A stretch of DNA of 46,882 nucleotides from Lachnoclostridium sp. (GTDB lineage: Bacteria; Bacteroidota; Bacteroidia; Bacteroidales; Muribaculaceae): assembly GCA_023667185.1 (NCBI GenBank), contig JAMPAP010000005.1, positions 1 through 46,882 of the forward strand, read 5' to 3'. The notes beneath the pieces are model-generated. The model did no database searches. It saw only the letters and a program-made list of their open reading frames with translations, and was not told the DNA's origin. The translations under genes and the position numbers were made by a program. Below, one piece after another: positions 8,847 to 17,611 of this stretch; within the stretch, counting starts at the first letter, position 1; each line of letters opens with the position of its first letter.

Positions 8847-9023
8847 ATGAAAACTTTAGTTGAAAAGATTGCCACTCTGTGCGAGTCATTTGCAAAAGAT
8901 GCAGCCGCTCAGGTAGAAAATGGTAACAAAGCCGCCGGTGCTCGTGCACGTAAAGCTTCTCTCGAACTTGAAAAAGCTCTGAAAGAATTCCGCAAACTCT
9001 CTATCGAGGAATCAAAAAAATAA
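8847..9023 (+). CDS. Small histone H1-like (Hc1-type) protein
   Basis: A 58-residue basic helical protein starting MKTLVEKIATLCESFAKDAA and ending in EFRKLSIEESKK. The central VENGNKAAGARARKASLELE stretch is the signature I associate with the Bacteroidales proteins annotated as histone H1 or Hc1-like. By family it is a small DNA-associated protein that is usually well expressed, but direct functional data on this group are thin. The gene has its own strong promoter upstream and a long hairpin terminator downstream, so it is monocistronic. It is short enough to be missed by length-filtered gene callers. Confidence 0.85.
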   Translation: MKTLVEKIATLCESFAKDAAAQVENGNKAAGARARKASLELEKALKEFRKLSIEESKK

Positions 9024-9045
9024 TTCCCTCTGAAGAATCTTAAAC

Positions 9046-9089
9046 GAAGGGATAGATGTCGCTCTTTTATAGCGGATCTATCCCTTCTT
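9046..9089 (+). terminator. Hairpin terminator after the H1-like gene
   Basis: GAAGGGATAGAT (9046-9057) pairs perfectly with ATCTATCCCTTC (9076-9087). The stem continues, after a small bulge, with CGCT/AGCG, leaving a loop of seven A/T-rich bases. Only a weak T-run follows. Confidence 0.7.
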
Positions 9090-9102
9090 AATATGCTTTT
9101 CA

Positions 9103-9870
9103 ATGAAAGAAATAAGAGATTTTATCGTAACAGAGCGCCTGAATCCGGGCGACAACTATGCATGCCTGCGGCTGACCGCAGCTGATGGAAAGAGGCTACC
9201 GGAAATCCTTCCGGGACAGTTTGTGCAGGTGGCTGTAGATACTAAGGGTGTGTTTCTGCGCCGTCCTATTTCAATATGTGATGTCGACTATGAGACCTCA
9301 AGCATCACGCTGCTTGTGCGCAATGCCGGCAAGGCAACCAAAGTGCTGACTGAAATTGCTGAAGGTGCGACGCTTAATCTTATTCTGCCGCTCGGTAATG
9401 GGTTTGACACCGAGCTCCCCGCAGGCAGCCGTGTGCTCCTCGTCGGTGGCGGCGTGGGTGTGGCACCACTTCTTTACCTTGGGCGTGTGCTCAGCGGCAA
9501 GGGTTTCGATGTAGAATATCTGTCAGGAGCTCGCTCCACGGGCGATCTGCTTCTTACAGAGCGGTTTGAGGAATTTGGCAAACTTCATCTCTGCACAGAA
9601 GACGGCTCGGCTGGCACACGCGGTTTTGTAACTGCTCATGAAGTGCTTTCGCGACAGTTTGACCGTGTCTACTGCTGCGGCCCGGCTCCGATGATGAAGG
9701 CAGTTGCAGCCAAAGCTAAGGCTACGGGGTGTGACTGCGAGGTGTCGCTCGAAAATATGATGGCCTGCGGACTTGGCGCCTGCCTCTGTTGCGTGGAGAA
9801 GACCGTCAAGGGTAATGTATGTGTCTGTACCGAAGGTCCGGTGTTTAATATCAATCAATTAACCTGGTAA
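9103..9870 (+). CDS. pyrK: Dihydroorotate dehydrogenase electron-transfer subunit
   Basis: PyrK carries electrons from the FMN of PyrD through its 2Fe-2S cluster and FAD to NAD+, completing dihydroorotate oxidation in pyrimidine synthesis. The 255-residue protein has the FAD-binding motif [10 protein letters not shown] (about residues 63-72), an NAD-binding segment around [16 protein letters not shown], and the cluster cysteines Cys222, Cys227 and Cys230 plus Cys240 or Cys242 in the C-terminal stretch. It lies one base before pyrD, as expected for the two-subunit class 1B enzyme. The cluster ligands look intact. Confidence 0.96.
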   Translation: MKEIRDFIVTERLNPGDNYACLRLTAADGKRLPEILPGQFVQVAVDTKGVFLRRPISICDVDYETSSITLLVRNAGKATKVLTEIAEGATLNLILPLGNGFDTELPAGSRVLLVGGGVGVAPLLYLGRVLSGKGFDVEYLSGARSTGDLLLTERFEEFGKLHLCTEDGSAGTRGFVTAHEVLSRQFDRVYCCGPAPMMKAVAAKAKATGCDCEVSLENMMACGLGACLCCVEKTVKGNVCVCTEGPVFNINQLTW

Positions 9871-9871
9871 T

Positions 9872-10777
9872 ATGGCAAATCTTGAAGTAAACATAGGGCG
9901 CCTTGGCCTGAAAAATCCGGTGATGACGGCGTCAGGTACTTTCGGCTATGGTGAGGAATTTGCGCCTTTCATTGACCTCGGCCGTCTGGGAGGATATATC
10001 GTAAAGGGCACTACGCTCAATCCCCGCCAGGGTAACGATTACCCGCGTATGGTGGAGACTCCCTCGGGTATGCTTAATGCCGTGGGGCTTCAGAATAAGG
10101 GTGTCGACTATTTCATCTCGGAAATATATCCCCGTATCAAGGATATTGATTCGCGAATGATAGTTAATGTGTCAGGCGCAAGCGTTGACGACTATGCTGC
10201 TGTAGCTGAGAGACTTGCTCCGCTTGATAAGGTGGCCGGTATCGAGGTTAACATCTCGTGCCCCAACGTCAAGCAAGGGGGTATGGCTTTCGGTACCACT
10301 GCTTCCGGCGCCGCCTCAGTGACTCGCGCCGTAAGAAAAGTTTATCCGGGGCAGATGATAGTTAAGTTGTCGCCTAACGTCACTGATATCACTGAGATAG
10401 CTCGTGCAGCCGAGGGCGAAGGCGCTGATGCTGTTTCGCTTATCAACACGCTGATGGGTATGGCTATCGACACTGAGCGCCGCCGTCCGTACCTCTCTAC
10501 CGTGACAGGTGGCCTCTCGGGTGCAGCCGTGCGCCCGGTGGCCGTGAGGATGGTATGGCAAGTGAAAAAGGCGGTCAATATACCTATCGTGGGGCTCGGC
10601 GGCATAATGAATGGCCGCGATGCCATCGAGTTTATGCTCGCAGGCGCCACGGCCATCGAAGTGGGTACTGCCAATTTTATTGATCCGGCTGTGACGGTGA
10701 AAATCATCGACTATATGGCCGATTGGTGCACGCGCCACGGCGTCGCTGACATTAACGAGATTATTGGCGAAATCTAA
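9872..10777 (+). CDS. pyrD: Dihydroorotate dehydrogenase, catalytic subunit (class 1B)
   Basis: PyrD oxidises dihydroorotate to orotate in the cytoplasm. The 301-residue sequence has the family's N-terminal [14 protein letters not shown]. The catalytic base Cys130 sits in [11 protein letters not shown], which is Cys rather than the Ser of the membrane class 2 enzymes. The FMN-phosphate binding segments are [18 protein letters not shown] and [13 protein letters not shown]. Its coupling to pyrK one base upstream confirms the NAD-dependent 1B type. The gene is followed after eight bases by the convergent alcohol dehydrogenase gene. Confidence 0.97.
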   Translation: MANLEVNIGRLGLKNPVMTASGTFGYGEEFAPFIDLGRLGGYIVKGTTLNPRQGNDYPRMVETPSGMLNAVGLQNKGVDYFISEIYPRIKDIDSRMIVNVSGASVDDYAAVAERLAPLDKVAGIEVNISCPNVKQGGMAFGTTASGAASVTRAVRKVYPGQMIVKLSPNVTDITEIARAAEGEGADAVSLINTLMGMAIDTERRRPYLSTVTGGLSGAAVRPVAVRMVWQVKKAVNIPIVGLGGIMNGRDAIEFMLAGATAIEVGTANFIDPAVTVKIIDYMADWCTRHGVADINEIIGEI

Positions 10778-10785
10778 GCTATAAG

Positions 10786-11955
10786 TTATAAGCAGAGATT
10801 ATATATAAGGTGTGTCTCCACGGAGGTTAACGGATAATATCCTCCGATGGTGGCACCCTTGTTTGCGTGCAGGCGGCTTACCAGAAGATCGATGTCGGGG
10901 TTCTCGATGCCAAGCTCCGCGAAGGTGATGGGAAGTCCGAGCCCGGCAAAAAATTTGCGCAGAGCTGCTATGCCTTCGAGTGCGGCTTTCTTATCGTCGG
11001 CCTCGGTGATGCCAAACACGCGGCGCGCCATCTGGGCGCCCTTCTCGGGGTGAACCCCGGCAAGGAAGGTCATCCACGCAGGCATTACTACGGCGAGGCC
11101 GGCGCCATGTGCCACATCATAAATCGCGCTGATCTCATGCTCCATGGCGTGAGATGCCCAGTCTTCCTTTCGGCCGGTGCCGCAGATGCCATTATGAGCG
11201 AGCGTGCCGCTCCACATTATATTAGCGCGCGAGTCGTAATCAGTAGGATCGGCCATCACCTTGGGCGCTTCCTCGATGATAGCCTTGAGCACGCCTTCAC
11301 ATAGGCGGTCAGTCACCTCTACGGCGGGAGTGTCAGTAAAGTAACGTTCGAAGATGTGAGCCATCATGTCAGCCACGCCGCAGGCAGTCTGGTAGGGTGG
11401 GAGAGTGAATGTCAGTTCGGGGTTCATCAGAGCAAACTTCGGACGCAGAGCCACCTCCGTGCGGATGCTGATCTTCACCTTGCCGTCAATGCGGGTGATC
11501 ACTGAGTTGCCTGAGCCTTCGCTTCCGGCTGCCGGGATGGTGAGCACCACGCCGAGGGGCAGAGCCTTGGTTATCTGAGCTTTCCCTTCGTAGAAGTCCC
11601 AGAAGTCGCCATCGTAAGGCACTCCGGCTGCGATAGCCTTGGCGGTGTCGATCACGCTGCCGCCACCTACGGCAAGCAGGCCGTCAAGGTTGCCATCGCG
11701 CATCATGGCGATACCCTCGCGCACCTTGTCGTCAGTGGGGTTGGGGCGGATTCCTCCGAGCTCCATCCATTTCACGCCACTTGCCTCAAGCGACTGTCGT
11801 ATGCGCCCGAGAAGACCCGAAGCCTCGGCCGACCGTCCGCCATACACCATCAATACGCGGCAACCTACCATCTGAGCCGTGAGGTCGCCGGCCTGCATCT
11901 CTACTCCACGACCGAATACATACTTCGTCGGAGTCCAGAATGTGAAATTTTCCAT
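10786..11955 (-). CDS. Iron-containing alcohol dehydrogenase (butanol dehydrogenase-like)
   Basis: A 389-residue group III (iron-dependent) alcohol dehydrogenase. The nucleotide-binding motif is VGGGSVIDTAKAI. The metal ligands are the Asp and His of DMMAHIFE and the His residues of HAMEHEISAIYD and DVAHGAGLAVVMPAW. It begins MENFTFWTPTKYVFGRG, like NADH/NADPH-dependent butanol dehydrogenase or YqhD-type aldehyde reductases. It probably reduces short aldehydes to alcohols as part of redox balance or detoxification; the true substrate is not readable. It is monocistronic, with its own -7 box upstream and divergent from the rpsF operon. Confidence 0.9.
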   Translation of the reverse strand: MENFTFWTPTKYVFGRGVEMQAGDLTAQMVGCRVLMVYGGRSAEASGLLGRIRQSLEASGVKWMELGGIRPNPTDDKVREGIAMMRDGNLDGLLAVGGGSVIDTAKAIAAGVPYDGDFWDFYEGKAQITKALPLGVVLTIPAAGSEGSGNSVITRIDGKVKISIRTEVALRPKFALMNPELTFTLPPYQTACGVADMMAHIFERYFTDTPAVEVTDRLCEGVLKAIIEEAPKVMADPTDYDSRANIMWSGTLAHNGICGTGRKEDWASHAMEHEISAIYDVAHGAGLAVVMPAWMTFLAGVHPEKGAQMARRVFGITEADDKKAALEGIAALRKFFAGLGLPITFAELGIENPDIDLLVSRLHANKGATIGGYYPLTSVETHLIYNLCL

Positions 11956-11978
11956 AAGCTTTATTCCAATTATTTTTA

Positions 11979-11986
11979 CAAAGGTA
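11979..11986 (-). promoter_or_regulatory. -7 promoter box of the alcohol dehydrogenase gene
   Basis: The minus strand reads TACCTTTG about 23 bases before the ATG at 11955. No clear -33 box was found. Confidence 0.6.
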
Positions 11987-12018
11987 ATACAAATCTTTTA
12001 TATCTTTTATAAAAAATA

Positions 12019-12050
12019 TTTGGAGCGAAGATGAAAAATCATTACCTTTG
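12019..12050 (+). promoter_or_regulatory. Promoter of the rpsF-rpsR-rplI operon
   Basis: TTTG at 12019-12022 and TACCTTTG at 12043-12050 with a 20-base spacer match the Bacteroidetes consensus very well, about 38 bases before rpsF. Confidence 0.8.
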
Positions 12051-12088
12051 CAGTCGCAATTCAAAAACACCAATTAAATCATTATCAA

Positions 12089-12469
12089 ATGAACAATTAC
12101 GAAACCGTTTTCATTTTAACTCCCGTTTTGTCTGATGTTCAGATGAAGGAAGCGGTAGAAAAGTTTGAGAAGGTGGTTACCGACAACGGTGCTACCATCG
12201 CAAATGTTGAGATGTGGGGCCTGCGCAAGCTCGCTTATCCCATCCAGAAGAAGTCCACAGGATTCTATACACTCGTGGAATTTGACGCAACCCCTGACAC
12301 AGTCAAGAAGCTCGAAACTGCTTTTCGTCGTGACGAGCGTGTGCTTCGCTTCCTCGTGTTCCGCAAGGACAAATACGCTGAGGAGTATGCTCAGAAGCGT
12401 CGTCAGAACAGCGCCAAGGCAGCTGTAGAAACCACCACAACTGAAACCGTAGAAACCAAGGAGGACTAA
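12089..12469 (+). CDS. rpsF: 30S ribosomal protein S6
   Basis: A 126-residue S6, a component of the small-subunit platform that binds S18. The N-terminus [18 protein letters not shown] and the core [22 protein letters not shown] are diagnostic. The C-terminal tail after about residue 100 is charged and Thr/Glu-rich, longer than the E. coli core. It is first in the S6-S18-L9 operon, followed after three bases by rpsR. There is no ssb gene between rpsF and rpsR, unlike in many other phyla. Confidence 0.98.
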   Translation: MNNYETVFILTPVLSDVQMKEAVEKFEKVVTDNGATIANVEMWGLRKLAYPIQKKSTGFYTLVEFDATPDTVKKLETAFRRDERVLRFLVFRKDKYAEEYAQKRRQNSAKAAVETTTTETVETKED

Positions 12470-12472
12470 ACA

Positions 12473-12742
12473 ATGGCACAGCAAGCATCAGAAATCCGCT
12501 ACTTGACTCCCATGTCGGTTGATGTCAAGAAAAAGAAATATTGCCGTTTCAAAAGAAGCGGTATCAAGTATATCGACTACAAGAATCCCGAATTCCTTAA
12601 GAAATTCCTCAACGAGCAAGGTAAAATCTTACCCCGCCGCATCACCGGAACTTCTCTCAAGTTCCAGCGCCGCGTGGCTCAGGCAGTGAAACGTGCACGT
12701 CATCTCGCACTCCTGCCCTATGTAACCGACTTGATGAAATAA
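12473..12742 (+). CDS. rpsR: 30S ribosomal protein S18
   Basis: An 89-residue S18. [20 protein letters not shown] and the conserved [20 protein letters not shown] segment with ARHLALLPY are unmistakable. It forms a heterodimer with S6 on the 30S platform. The N-terminal extension ([20 protein letters not shown]) is short and basic. The gene sits between rpsF and rplI. Confidence 0.98.
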   Translation: MAQQASEIRYLTPMSVDVKKKKYCRFKRSGIKYIDYKNPEFLKKFLNEQGKILPRRITGTSLKFQRRVAQAVKRARHLALLPYVTDLMK

Positions 12743-12763
12743 ATTTTAAAGATTACAGGAATT

Positions 12764-13207
12764 ATGAAGATCATTCTTAAAGAAGATATCAACAACCTCG
12801 GATATAAGGACGACGTTGTCGAAGTTAAGAACGGCTATGGCCGCAACTACCTCATCCCCCAGGGTAAAGCTGTAATCGCTACTGAGGCTGCTCTCAAAAT
12901 GCTCGCCGAAAACCAGCGTCAGCGCGCCCACAAGCTCGCCAAGATCAAAGCCGACGCTGAAGCTGCAGCCGCTGCTCTCGAAGGTGTTAAGCTCACCATC
13001 GGCGCCAAGACAAGCTCTACCGGCACTATCTTCGGCTCTGTCAACAGCATCCAGATCGCTGAAGCTCTCGAGAAGCTCGGCCACAACGTGGATCGCAAGC
13101 TCATCTCTATCAAGCAGCCTGTAAAGGAAGTTGGCAACTATGTAGCTACCATCAAATTCCACCGCGACGTTACCGCCGAGGTGCCTTTTGAAGTCGTAGC
13201 TGAATAA
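12764..13207 (+). CDS. rplI: 50S ribosomal protein L9
   Basis: A 147-residue L9. The N-terminal domain has MKIILKEDINNLGYKDDVVE and the conserved GYGRNYLIPQGKA. The long central helix (about 50-75) is rich in Ala, Glu and Arg, and the C-terminal RNA-binding domain is complete. It closes the ribosomal operon, and a convincing terminator follows at 13245-13280. Confidence 0.98.
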   Translation: MKIILKEDINNLGYKDDVVEVKNGYGRNYLIPQGKAVIATEAALKMLAENQRQRAHKLAKIKADAEAAAAALEGVKLTIGAKTSSTGTIFGSVNSIQIAEALEKLGHNVDRKLISIKQPVKEVGNYVATIKFHRDVTAEVPFEVVAE

Positions 13208-13244
13208 GCACTCTGAAACTTGTAAATTGTTTCCATAACTATCG

Positions 13245-13280
13245 GGTCGTGTCGTGATTGGTTCATGGCACGATCTTTTT
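13245..13280 (+). terminator. Rho-independent terminator of the S6-S18-L9 operon
   Basis: GGTCGTGTCGTG (13245-13256) pairs with CATGGCACGATC (13264-13275), giving 12 pairs including three G-U, with a seven-base loop. Five T residues follow at 13276-13280. The hairpin covers the in-frame upstream ATG at 13254, which argues against that codon as the prfC start. Confidence 0.8.
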
Positions 13281-13298
13281 AGTTTCCACTTTTTTTCG

Positions 13299-13306
13299 TA
13301 CCTTTG
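13299..13306 (+). promoter_or_regulatory. -7 promoter box of prfC
   Basis: TACCTTTG lies 22 bases before the ATG at 13329, giving a short leader. It fixes the prfC start downstream of 13306. Confidence 0.75.
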
Positions 13307-13328
13307 CACCCGAAAAATCTTTATATTC

Positions 13329-14906
13329 ATGAGTCTGAACGAAGAAATTAGCCGTCGACGCACGTTTGCCATCATATCTCACCCTGATGCCGGTAAAACC
13401 ACCCTTACCGAGAAACTCCTCCTTTTCGGTGGCGCTATACATATCGCAGGCGCTGTCAAGTCCAACAAGATCAAGAAAACCGCTACCTCTGACTGGATGG
13501 AGATTGAGAAGCAGCGCGGTATCTCGGTAGCTACATCGGTGATGGGCTTCAATTACGGTGATTACAAAATCAATATCCTCGATACTCCAGGTCACCAGGA
13601 TTTTGCCGAGGATACTTACCGAACGCTGACGGCCGTGGATAGCGTTATCATCGTGGTCGACGTGGCTAAGGGCGTGGAGCAGCAGACTCGTAAGCTGATG
13701 GAAGTGTGCCGTATGCGCCGCACTCCGGTGATTATCTTTGTCAACAAGCTTGACCGTGAGGGTCGTGATCCATTTGAGATTCTCGATGAGCTGGAGCAGG
13801 AGCTGAAAATCAAGGTGCGTCCGCTGTCATGGCCTATTAATATAGGTGCCAAGTTTAAGGGCGTATATAATATTTATGAGCAGACTCTTGATCTATTTAC
13901 CCCCAACAAGCAGCGTGTGTCAGAGCGCGTGGAGATCGATAATGTCAACGATCCGCGCATCGACGAAAGTGTTGGCGAGGCTGATGCCACCAAGCTTCGC
14001 GAGGATCTGGAATTGATCGAGGGTGTGTATCCTGAGTTTTCAGTTGATGAGTATCTTGAAGGTGAGGTGGCTCCGGTGTTCTTCGGCTCGGCACTCAATA
14101 CGTTTGGTGTCAAGGAGCTGCTTGACTGCTTCGTGAAGATAGCCCCTGCGCCGCGTCCCGTGACGGCTGAGGAGCGTGTGATACGTCCCGAGGAGGAGGG
14201 CTTCTCAGGATTTGTATTCAAGATTCATGCCAACATGGATCCCAACCACCGCAGCTGTATCGCTTTCGTGAAAATCTGCTCCGGTAAGTTTGAACGTAAT
14301 GCTCCTTACAAGCACATTCGCAGCGGCAAGGTGATGAAATTTGCCGCCCCTACAGCTTTCATGGCTCAGAAGAAAAATATTGTCGATGAGGCTTGGCCGG
14401 GCGACATCGTAGGTATTCCCGATAATGGTAACTTCAAGATCGGCGACACGCTGACCTCCGGCGAGACGCTCCACTTCAAGGGCTTGCCGAGCTTCTCTCC
14501 CGAGATGTTCAAATATATTGAAAACACTGACCCCATGAAGTCAAAGCAGCTCGAGAAGGGAATTCAGCAGCTTATGGACGAAGGTGTGGCACAGCTGTTT
14601 ACCAATCAGTTTAACGGTCGCAAGCTGATAGGCACCGTAGGCCAGCTGCAATTTGAGGTGATACAGTACCGCCTGCTTCATGAGTATGGTGCACAGTGCC
14701 GATGGGAGCCGATATCGCTCTACAAGGCTTGCTGGATCGAGAGCGACGATGAGGAGGCCCTCGCTGCGTTCAAGCGCCGCAAACATCAGTTTATGGCTAC
14801 TGACAAGGAGGGACGTGATGTGTTCCTGGCCGACTCAGGATACGTACTGCAGATGGCTCAGACTGATTTCCCGAAAATAAAGTTCCACTTCACCAGCGAG
14901 TTTTAA
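13329..14906 (+). CDS. prfC: Peptide chain release factor 3
   Basis: RF3 is the GTPase that recycles RF1/RF2 from the ribosome after peptide release. From the ATG at 13329 ([16 protein letters not shown]) the protein is 525 residues, close to the E. coli length. GTPase motifs are clear: G1 [15 protein letters not shown], the switch I region [13 protein letters not shown]3 [16 protein letters not shown] and G4 [11 protein letters not shown]. Later EF-G-like domains and the typical FHFTSEF end are present. A longer frame opens at 13254, but that start lies in the preceding terminator and upstream of the -7 box. The stop codon lies within the left arm of the inverted repeat. Confidence 0.97.
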   Translation: MSLNEEISRRRTFAIISHPDAGKTTLTEKLLLFGGAIHIAGAVKSNKIKKTATSDWMEIEKQRGISVATSVMGFNYGDYKINILDTPGHQDFAEDTYRTLTAVDSVIIVVDVAKGVEQQTRKLMEVCRMRRTPVIIFVNKLDREGRDPFEILDELEQELKIKVRPLSWPINIGAKFKGVYNIYEQTLDLFTPNKQRVSERVEIDNVNDPRIDESVGEADATKLREDLELIEGVYPEFSVDEYLEGEVAPVFFGSALNTFGVKELLDCFVKIAPAPRPVTAEERVIRPEEEGFSGFVFKIHANMDPNHRSCIAFVKICSGKFERNAPYKHIRSGKVMKFAAPTAFMAQKKNIVDEAWPGDIVGIPDNGNFKIGDTLTSGETLHFKGLPSFSPEMFKYIENTDPMKSKQLEKGIQQLMDEGVAQLFTNQFNGRKLIGTVGQLQFEVIQYRLLHEYGAQCRWEPISLYKACWIESDDEEALAAFKRRKHQFMATDKEGRDVFLADSGYVLQMAQTDFPKIKFHFTSEF

Positions 14907-15072
14907 GTAAGTGAGCAAAATTATTCATAGTTATAATGTGAGCAGGACGATGAATGATTTTGCTTTTATGGCGATGCAGCATAGCTGTAGCTCTGTAACT
15001 GAGGAATAAGAGCAAAAGCGACATTCGTAATGCTTACAGGATAACTATGAATAATTCTGCTCACTTACTTAA
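14903..15072. repeat. Long inverted-repeat (MITE-like) element between prfC and the DUF4924 gene
   Basis: The first 32 bases (14903-14934) and the last 32 bases (15041-15072) are reverse complements with one mismatch. The pairing continues imperfectly inward, for example TGTGAGCA against TGCTTACA and TTTTGCTTTT against AGAGCAAAAG. The whole 170-base segment could fold into a single long hairpin. The left arm includes the prfC stop codon. The right arm contains an ATG that extends the DUF4924 frame. No coding capacity is seen inside. The form suggests a miniature non-autonomous transposable element or an unusually long structured intergenic RNA. Target duplications are not clear. Confidence 0.75.
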
Positions 15073-15073
15073 T

Positions 15074-15640
15074 ATGATTATAGCTTCACAAAAACGTAAG
15101 GAAAACGTTGCCGAATATCTGCTCTATATGTGGCAGATAGAGGATATAATCCGAGCCAACGACCTTGATATAGAGAAGATTGAACGCAACGTCATCGACC
15201 GCTTCAATCTCTCCGAGGCTCAGCGCAAGGAGATGGTGCAGTGGTACGAGTCACTTATCGATATGATGCGCCGCGAGGGTGTGGAAAAATCAGGTCACCT
15301 GCAGCTAAACAAAAATGTCATAATCCAGCTCACTGACCTGCATCTCGCACTGCTCAAAGATCCACGCTTTGCAAAATATACGGCTGAATTTTACAAGACC
15401 TTGCCGTTTATCGTGGAACTGCGGGCCAAAGCGGGTGAAAATCCTGCTAACGAAATCGAGACCTGCTTCAACGCCCTTTACGGTATGCTGATGCTCCGAC
15501 TCAAAAGCAAGGAGATTACACCTGACACCCAGAATGCCATAACCCAAATCTCGAAATTCATAGCCATGCTCTCAGGATACTTCCACCTCGACGAGCAAAA
15601 CAAGCTCTTCAACGATGACGATAATCAAGAATTATCATGA
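15074..15640 (+). CDS. DUF4924 family protein
   Basis: A 188-residue cytoplasmic, mostly helical protein that I recognise as DUF4924, a Bacteroidetes family of unknown function. The conserved N-terminal signature is IASQKRKENVAEYLLYMWQI, followed by an EDIIRANDLD stretch. No catalytic motif or membrane segment is apparent. An in-frame ATG at 15047 would add nine residues (MNNSAHLLN), but those codons are entirely the right arm of the inverted repeat, so I prefer the ATG at 15074. It is unclear whether it is transcribed through the repeat from prfC. efp follows with its own promoter. Confidence 0.8.
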   Translation: MIIASQKRKENVAEYLLYMWQIEDIIRANDLDIEKIERNVIDRFNLSEAQRKEMVQWYESLIDMMRREGVEKSGHLQLNKNVIIQLTDLHLALLKDPRFAKYTAEFYKTLPFIVELRAKAGENPANEIETCFNALYGMLMLRLKSKEITPDTQNAITQISKFIAMLSGYFHLDEQNKLFNDDDNQELS

Positions 15641-15672
15641 TTTGGAATTTTAATCAAAAATTCCTAAATTTG
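15641..15672 (+). promoter_or_regulatory. Promoter of efp
   Basis: TTTG at 15641-15644 and TAAATTTG at 15665-15672 with a 20-base spacer, about 54 bases before the efp ATG. The -33 box begins immediately after the DUF4924 stop codon. Confidence 0.8.
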
Positions 15673-15725
15673 CAGCTGTGAATTTTACAACCTCTTGAAA
15701 TCAAGATTAAACAATACCCTTTTCA

Positions 15726-16292
15726 ATGGCAACAACTGCTGATTTTAAAAACGGAATGTGCCTCGATATCGACGGCAACTACTTCTTTATCGTTGAATTC
15801 CTTCACGTTAAGCCCGGTAAAGGCCCGGCTTTCGTCAGAACCAAACTTAAAAATGTAAAGACCGGCCGCATCCTCGACAAGACCTGGAACTCAGGCGTGA
15901 AAGTCAACGAGGTGCGTATCGAGCGTCGTCCCTACCAGTATTCCTATAAGGATGATATGGGCTACCATTTCCTCCACACTGAGACATGGGAAGAGATCAT
16001 CCTCCCCGGCGAAAGCATCGAAGGTGTTCAGTTCCTCAAAGATGGCGATATCTGCGAAGCCATGGTTCATGCCGCTTCTGACACTGTCCTCACCTGCGAG
16101 ATGCCCACAAGCGTTATACTCGAAGTTACCTATACCGAGCCCGGTATCAAGGGTGATACTGCTACCAACACTCTCAAGCCTGCCACTGTTGAGACTGGCG
16201 CTGAGGTGCGTGTGCCCCTCTTCGTCAACATCGGCGACAAGATCAAAGTCGATACTCGTGACGGCAGCTACGTAGAGCGTATCAAGGAATAA
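15726..16292 (+). CDS. efp: Elongation factor P
   Basis: EF-P rescues ribosomes stalled on polyproline stretches. The 188-residue protein has the three expected beta-barrel domains, with [20 protein letters not shown] and, near the end, [19 protein letters not shown]. The domain I loop reads [10 protein letters not shown], with Lys32 at the tip where other phyla carry a modified Lys or Arg. No modification enzyme (EpmA, EarP or similar) is in the window, so the modification state is unknown. It is monocistronic, with its own promoter. Confidence 0.97.
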   Translation: MATTADFKNGMCLDIDGNYFFIVEFLHVKPGKGPAFVRTKLKNVKTGRILDKTWNSGVKVNEVRIERRPYQYSYKDDMGYHFLHTETWEEIILPGESIEGVQFLKDGDICEAMVHAASDTVLTCEMPTSVILEVTYTEPGIKGDTATNTLKPATVETGAEVRVPLFVNIGDKIKVDTRDGSYVERIKE

Positions 16293-16312
16293 TTTGTTCG
16301 TTCCATAAAATT

Positions 16313-16354
16313 CAACGGTCGTGAGTTGCAACAAAACGCGGCTCCCGGCCGTTG
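16313..16354 (+). terminator. Possible hairpin terminator after efp
   Basis: CAACGGTCGTGAG (16313-16325) pairs with CTCCCGGCCGTTG (16342-16354) over 13 positions with one G-U and one mismatch. No T-run follows, only ATAATATATG, so termination is uncertain. Confidence 0.4.
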
Positions 16355-16361
16355 ATAATAT

Positions 16362-16952
16362 ATGAACGCTTTACCACTTGAACGACATCCTTTTCCGCCT
16401 TTCCTTCCCCCGAATGCCAAGGCGTTGATAATGGGCACATTTCCACCCAAGCCGATGAGATGGTCTATGGAGTTTTATTACCCTAACCGTATCAATGACT
16501 TCTGGAGAATAATGGGCATCATTTTCTATAACGACCGTAACCGCTTCATCAGTCCTGACGATGGCAGCTTCATGCTCCCTGACATCAAGCGGTTTCTGAC
16601 CGAGAAGGGGATAGCTCTGAGCGATACCGGGCGAGCCGTACGCCGTCTGCGCGACAATGCCTCTGACAAGTATCTCGATATCGTGGAGACTTGCCCCCTT
16701 GAGCAGATGCTTGAGCAGGTGCCTTCCTGCCGCTATGTAGCTACAACAGGCGAAAAGGCCGCTTCAGTGATTGCCGAGATTACGTCAACACCTCTTCCTG
16801 CCATGGGACAGCTCGTGACTACTGAGTTTGCCGGTCGTCAGCTCGTCATCTCGCGGTTGCCATCCACTTCGAGAGCCTATCCGCTGGCTATCGACAAGAA
16901 AGCCGGATATTACAAACAATTTCTTATCGAAGCATCATGCTTGACTTTATAA
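16362..16952 (+). CDS. Uracil-DNA glycosylase-superfamily protein
   Basis: A 196-residue protein with the UDG-superfamily fold. The N-terminal motif ALIMGTFPPKPMRWSMEFYY corresponds to the catalytic loop (GxxPP-like). A Bacteroidetes pattern FYYPNRINDFWRIMG follows, and the C-terminal region VISRLPSTSRAYPL fits the DNA-intercalation loop (normally H-P-S). I infer base-excision repair of uracil or related lesions. The subfamily is not the classical Ung type, and the substrate could differ. Its end overlaps the DedA start by 16 bases in another frame. Confidence 0.75.
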   Translation: MNALPLERHPFPPFLPPNAKALIMGTFPPKPMRWSMEFYYPNRINDFWRIMGIIFYNDRNRFISPDDGSFMLPDIKRFLTEKGIALSDTGRAVRRLRDNASDKYLDIVETCPLEQMLEQVPSCRYVATTGEKAASVIAEITSTPLPAMGQLVTTEFAGRQLVISRLPSTSRAYPLAIDKKAGYYKQFLIEASCLTL

Positions 16953-17611
16953 ATCTTCTGATATTCGACCCTGCAGGTATTATGGCGCGCTTCCTTACAG
17001 CTGACGCCACGACGGTATATCTGCTCGTGCTCGGATTTATGATTATCGAAAGTTCGTTTATCCCGTTCCCGTCGGAGGTGATCATTCCGCCGGCCGCTTA
17101 TCTGGCTTGCACAAGCCATGAGGTCAACATTGTAGCCGTGGTGGTTATCGCTACAGTAGGCGCCATTATTGGAGCTCTTATAAATTATGGTTTGTCGCTA
17201 TGGATAGGGCGTCCTATTGTCTACTCGTTTGCCAACAGTCGCTTCGGCCATGCGTGTCTCATTGACGAGGCCAAGGTGCGACGGGCTGAAGAGTATTTTG
17301 ACAAGCATGGCGCCATCTCTACATTTATCGGCCGTCTTATCCCGGCCGTACGTCAGCTGATCTCTATCCCGGCCGGCCTGGCGCGGATGAATGTAGGGAA
17401 GTTTATCCTTTACACCGGCCTCGGCGCTATGGTGTGGAACATTGTCCTTGCCGCCCTCGGCTACTGGCTTGGCACCATTGTTCCCCGCGAGCAGCTCTAT
17501 GCCAAGGTGGAGGAATATAACGACTATCTTACTTATATAGGTATAGCTATTGGCGTGGCTTGTGTGGCCATCATATTGTGGAACGCTTTTAAACCTCGGA
17601 AAAATGATTGA
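16937..17611 (+). CDS. DedA family membrane protein
   Basis: A 224-residue polytopic inner-membrane protein of the DedA/VTT superfamily. The family signature GRLIPAVRQLISIPAGLARM (about residues 134-153) is present, as is the upstream re-entrant region ESSFIPFPSEVIIPPAAYLA. DedA proteins are thought to scramble or transport lipid carriers such as undecaprenyl phosphate or phospholipids, driven by proton motive force. Which lipid applies here is unknown. It overlaps both neighbours and so is probably coexpressed with rpe and queA. Confidence 0.93.
   Translation: MLDFINLLIFDPAGIMARFLTADATTVYLLVLGFMIIESSFIPFPSEVIIPPAAYLACTSHEVNIVAVVVIATVGAIIGALINYGLSLWIGRPIVYSFANSRFGHACLIDEAKVRRAEEYFDKHGAISTFIGRLIPAVRQLISIPAGLARMNVGKFILYTGLGAMVWNIVLAALGYWLGTIVPREQLYAKVEEYNDYLTYIGIAIGVACVAIILWNAFKPRKND

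Noticed and set aside
13254-13328. N-terminal extension of prfC by 25 residues
   Set aside because: The extra codons lie in the rplI terminator and across the -7 box, so they would not be in the prfC transcript; the family N-terminus is at 13329.
15047-15073. Nine-residue N-terminal extension of the DUF4924 protein
   Set aside because: The codons are entirely the right arm of the inverted repeat; the family pattern begins at the ATG at 15074.
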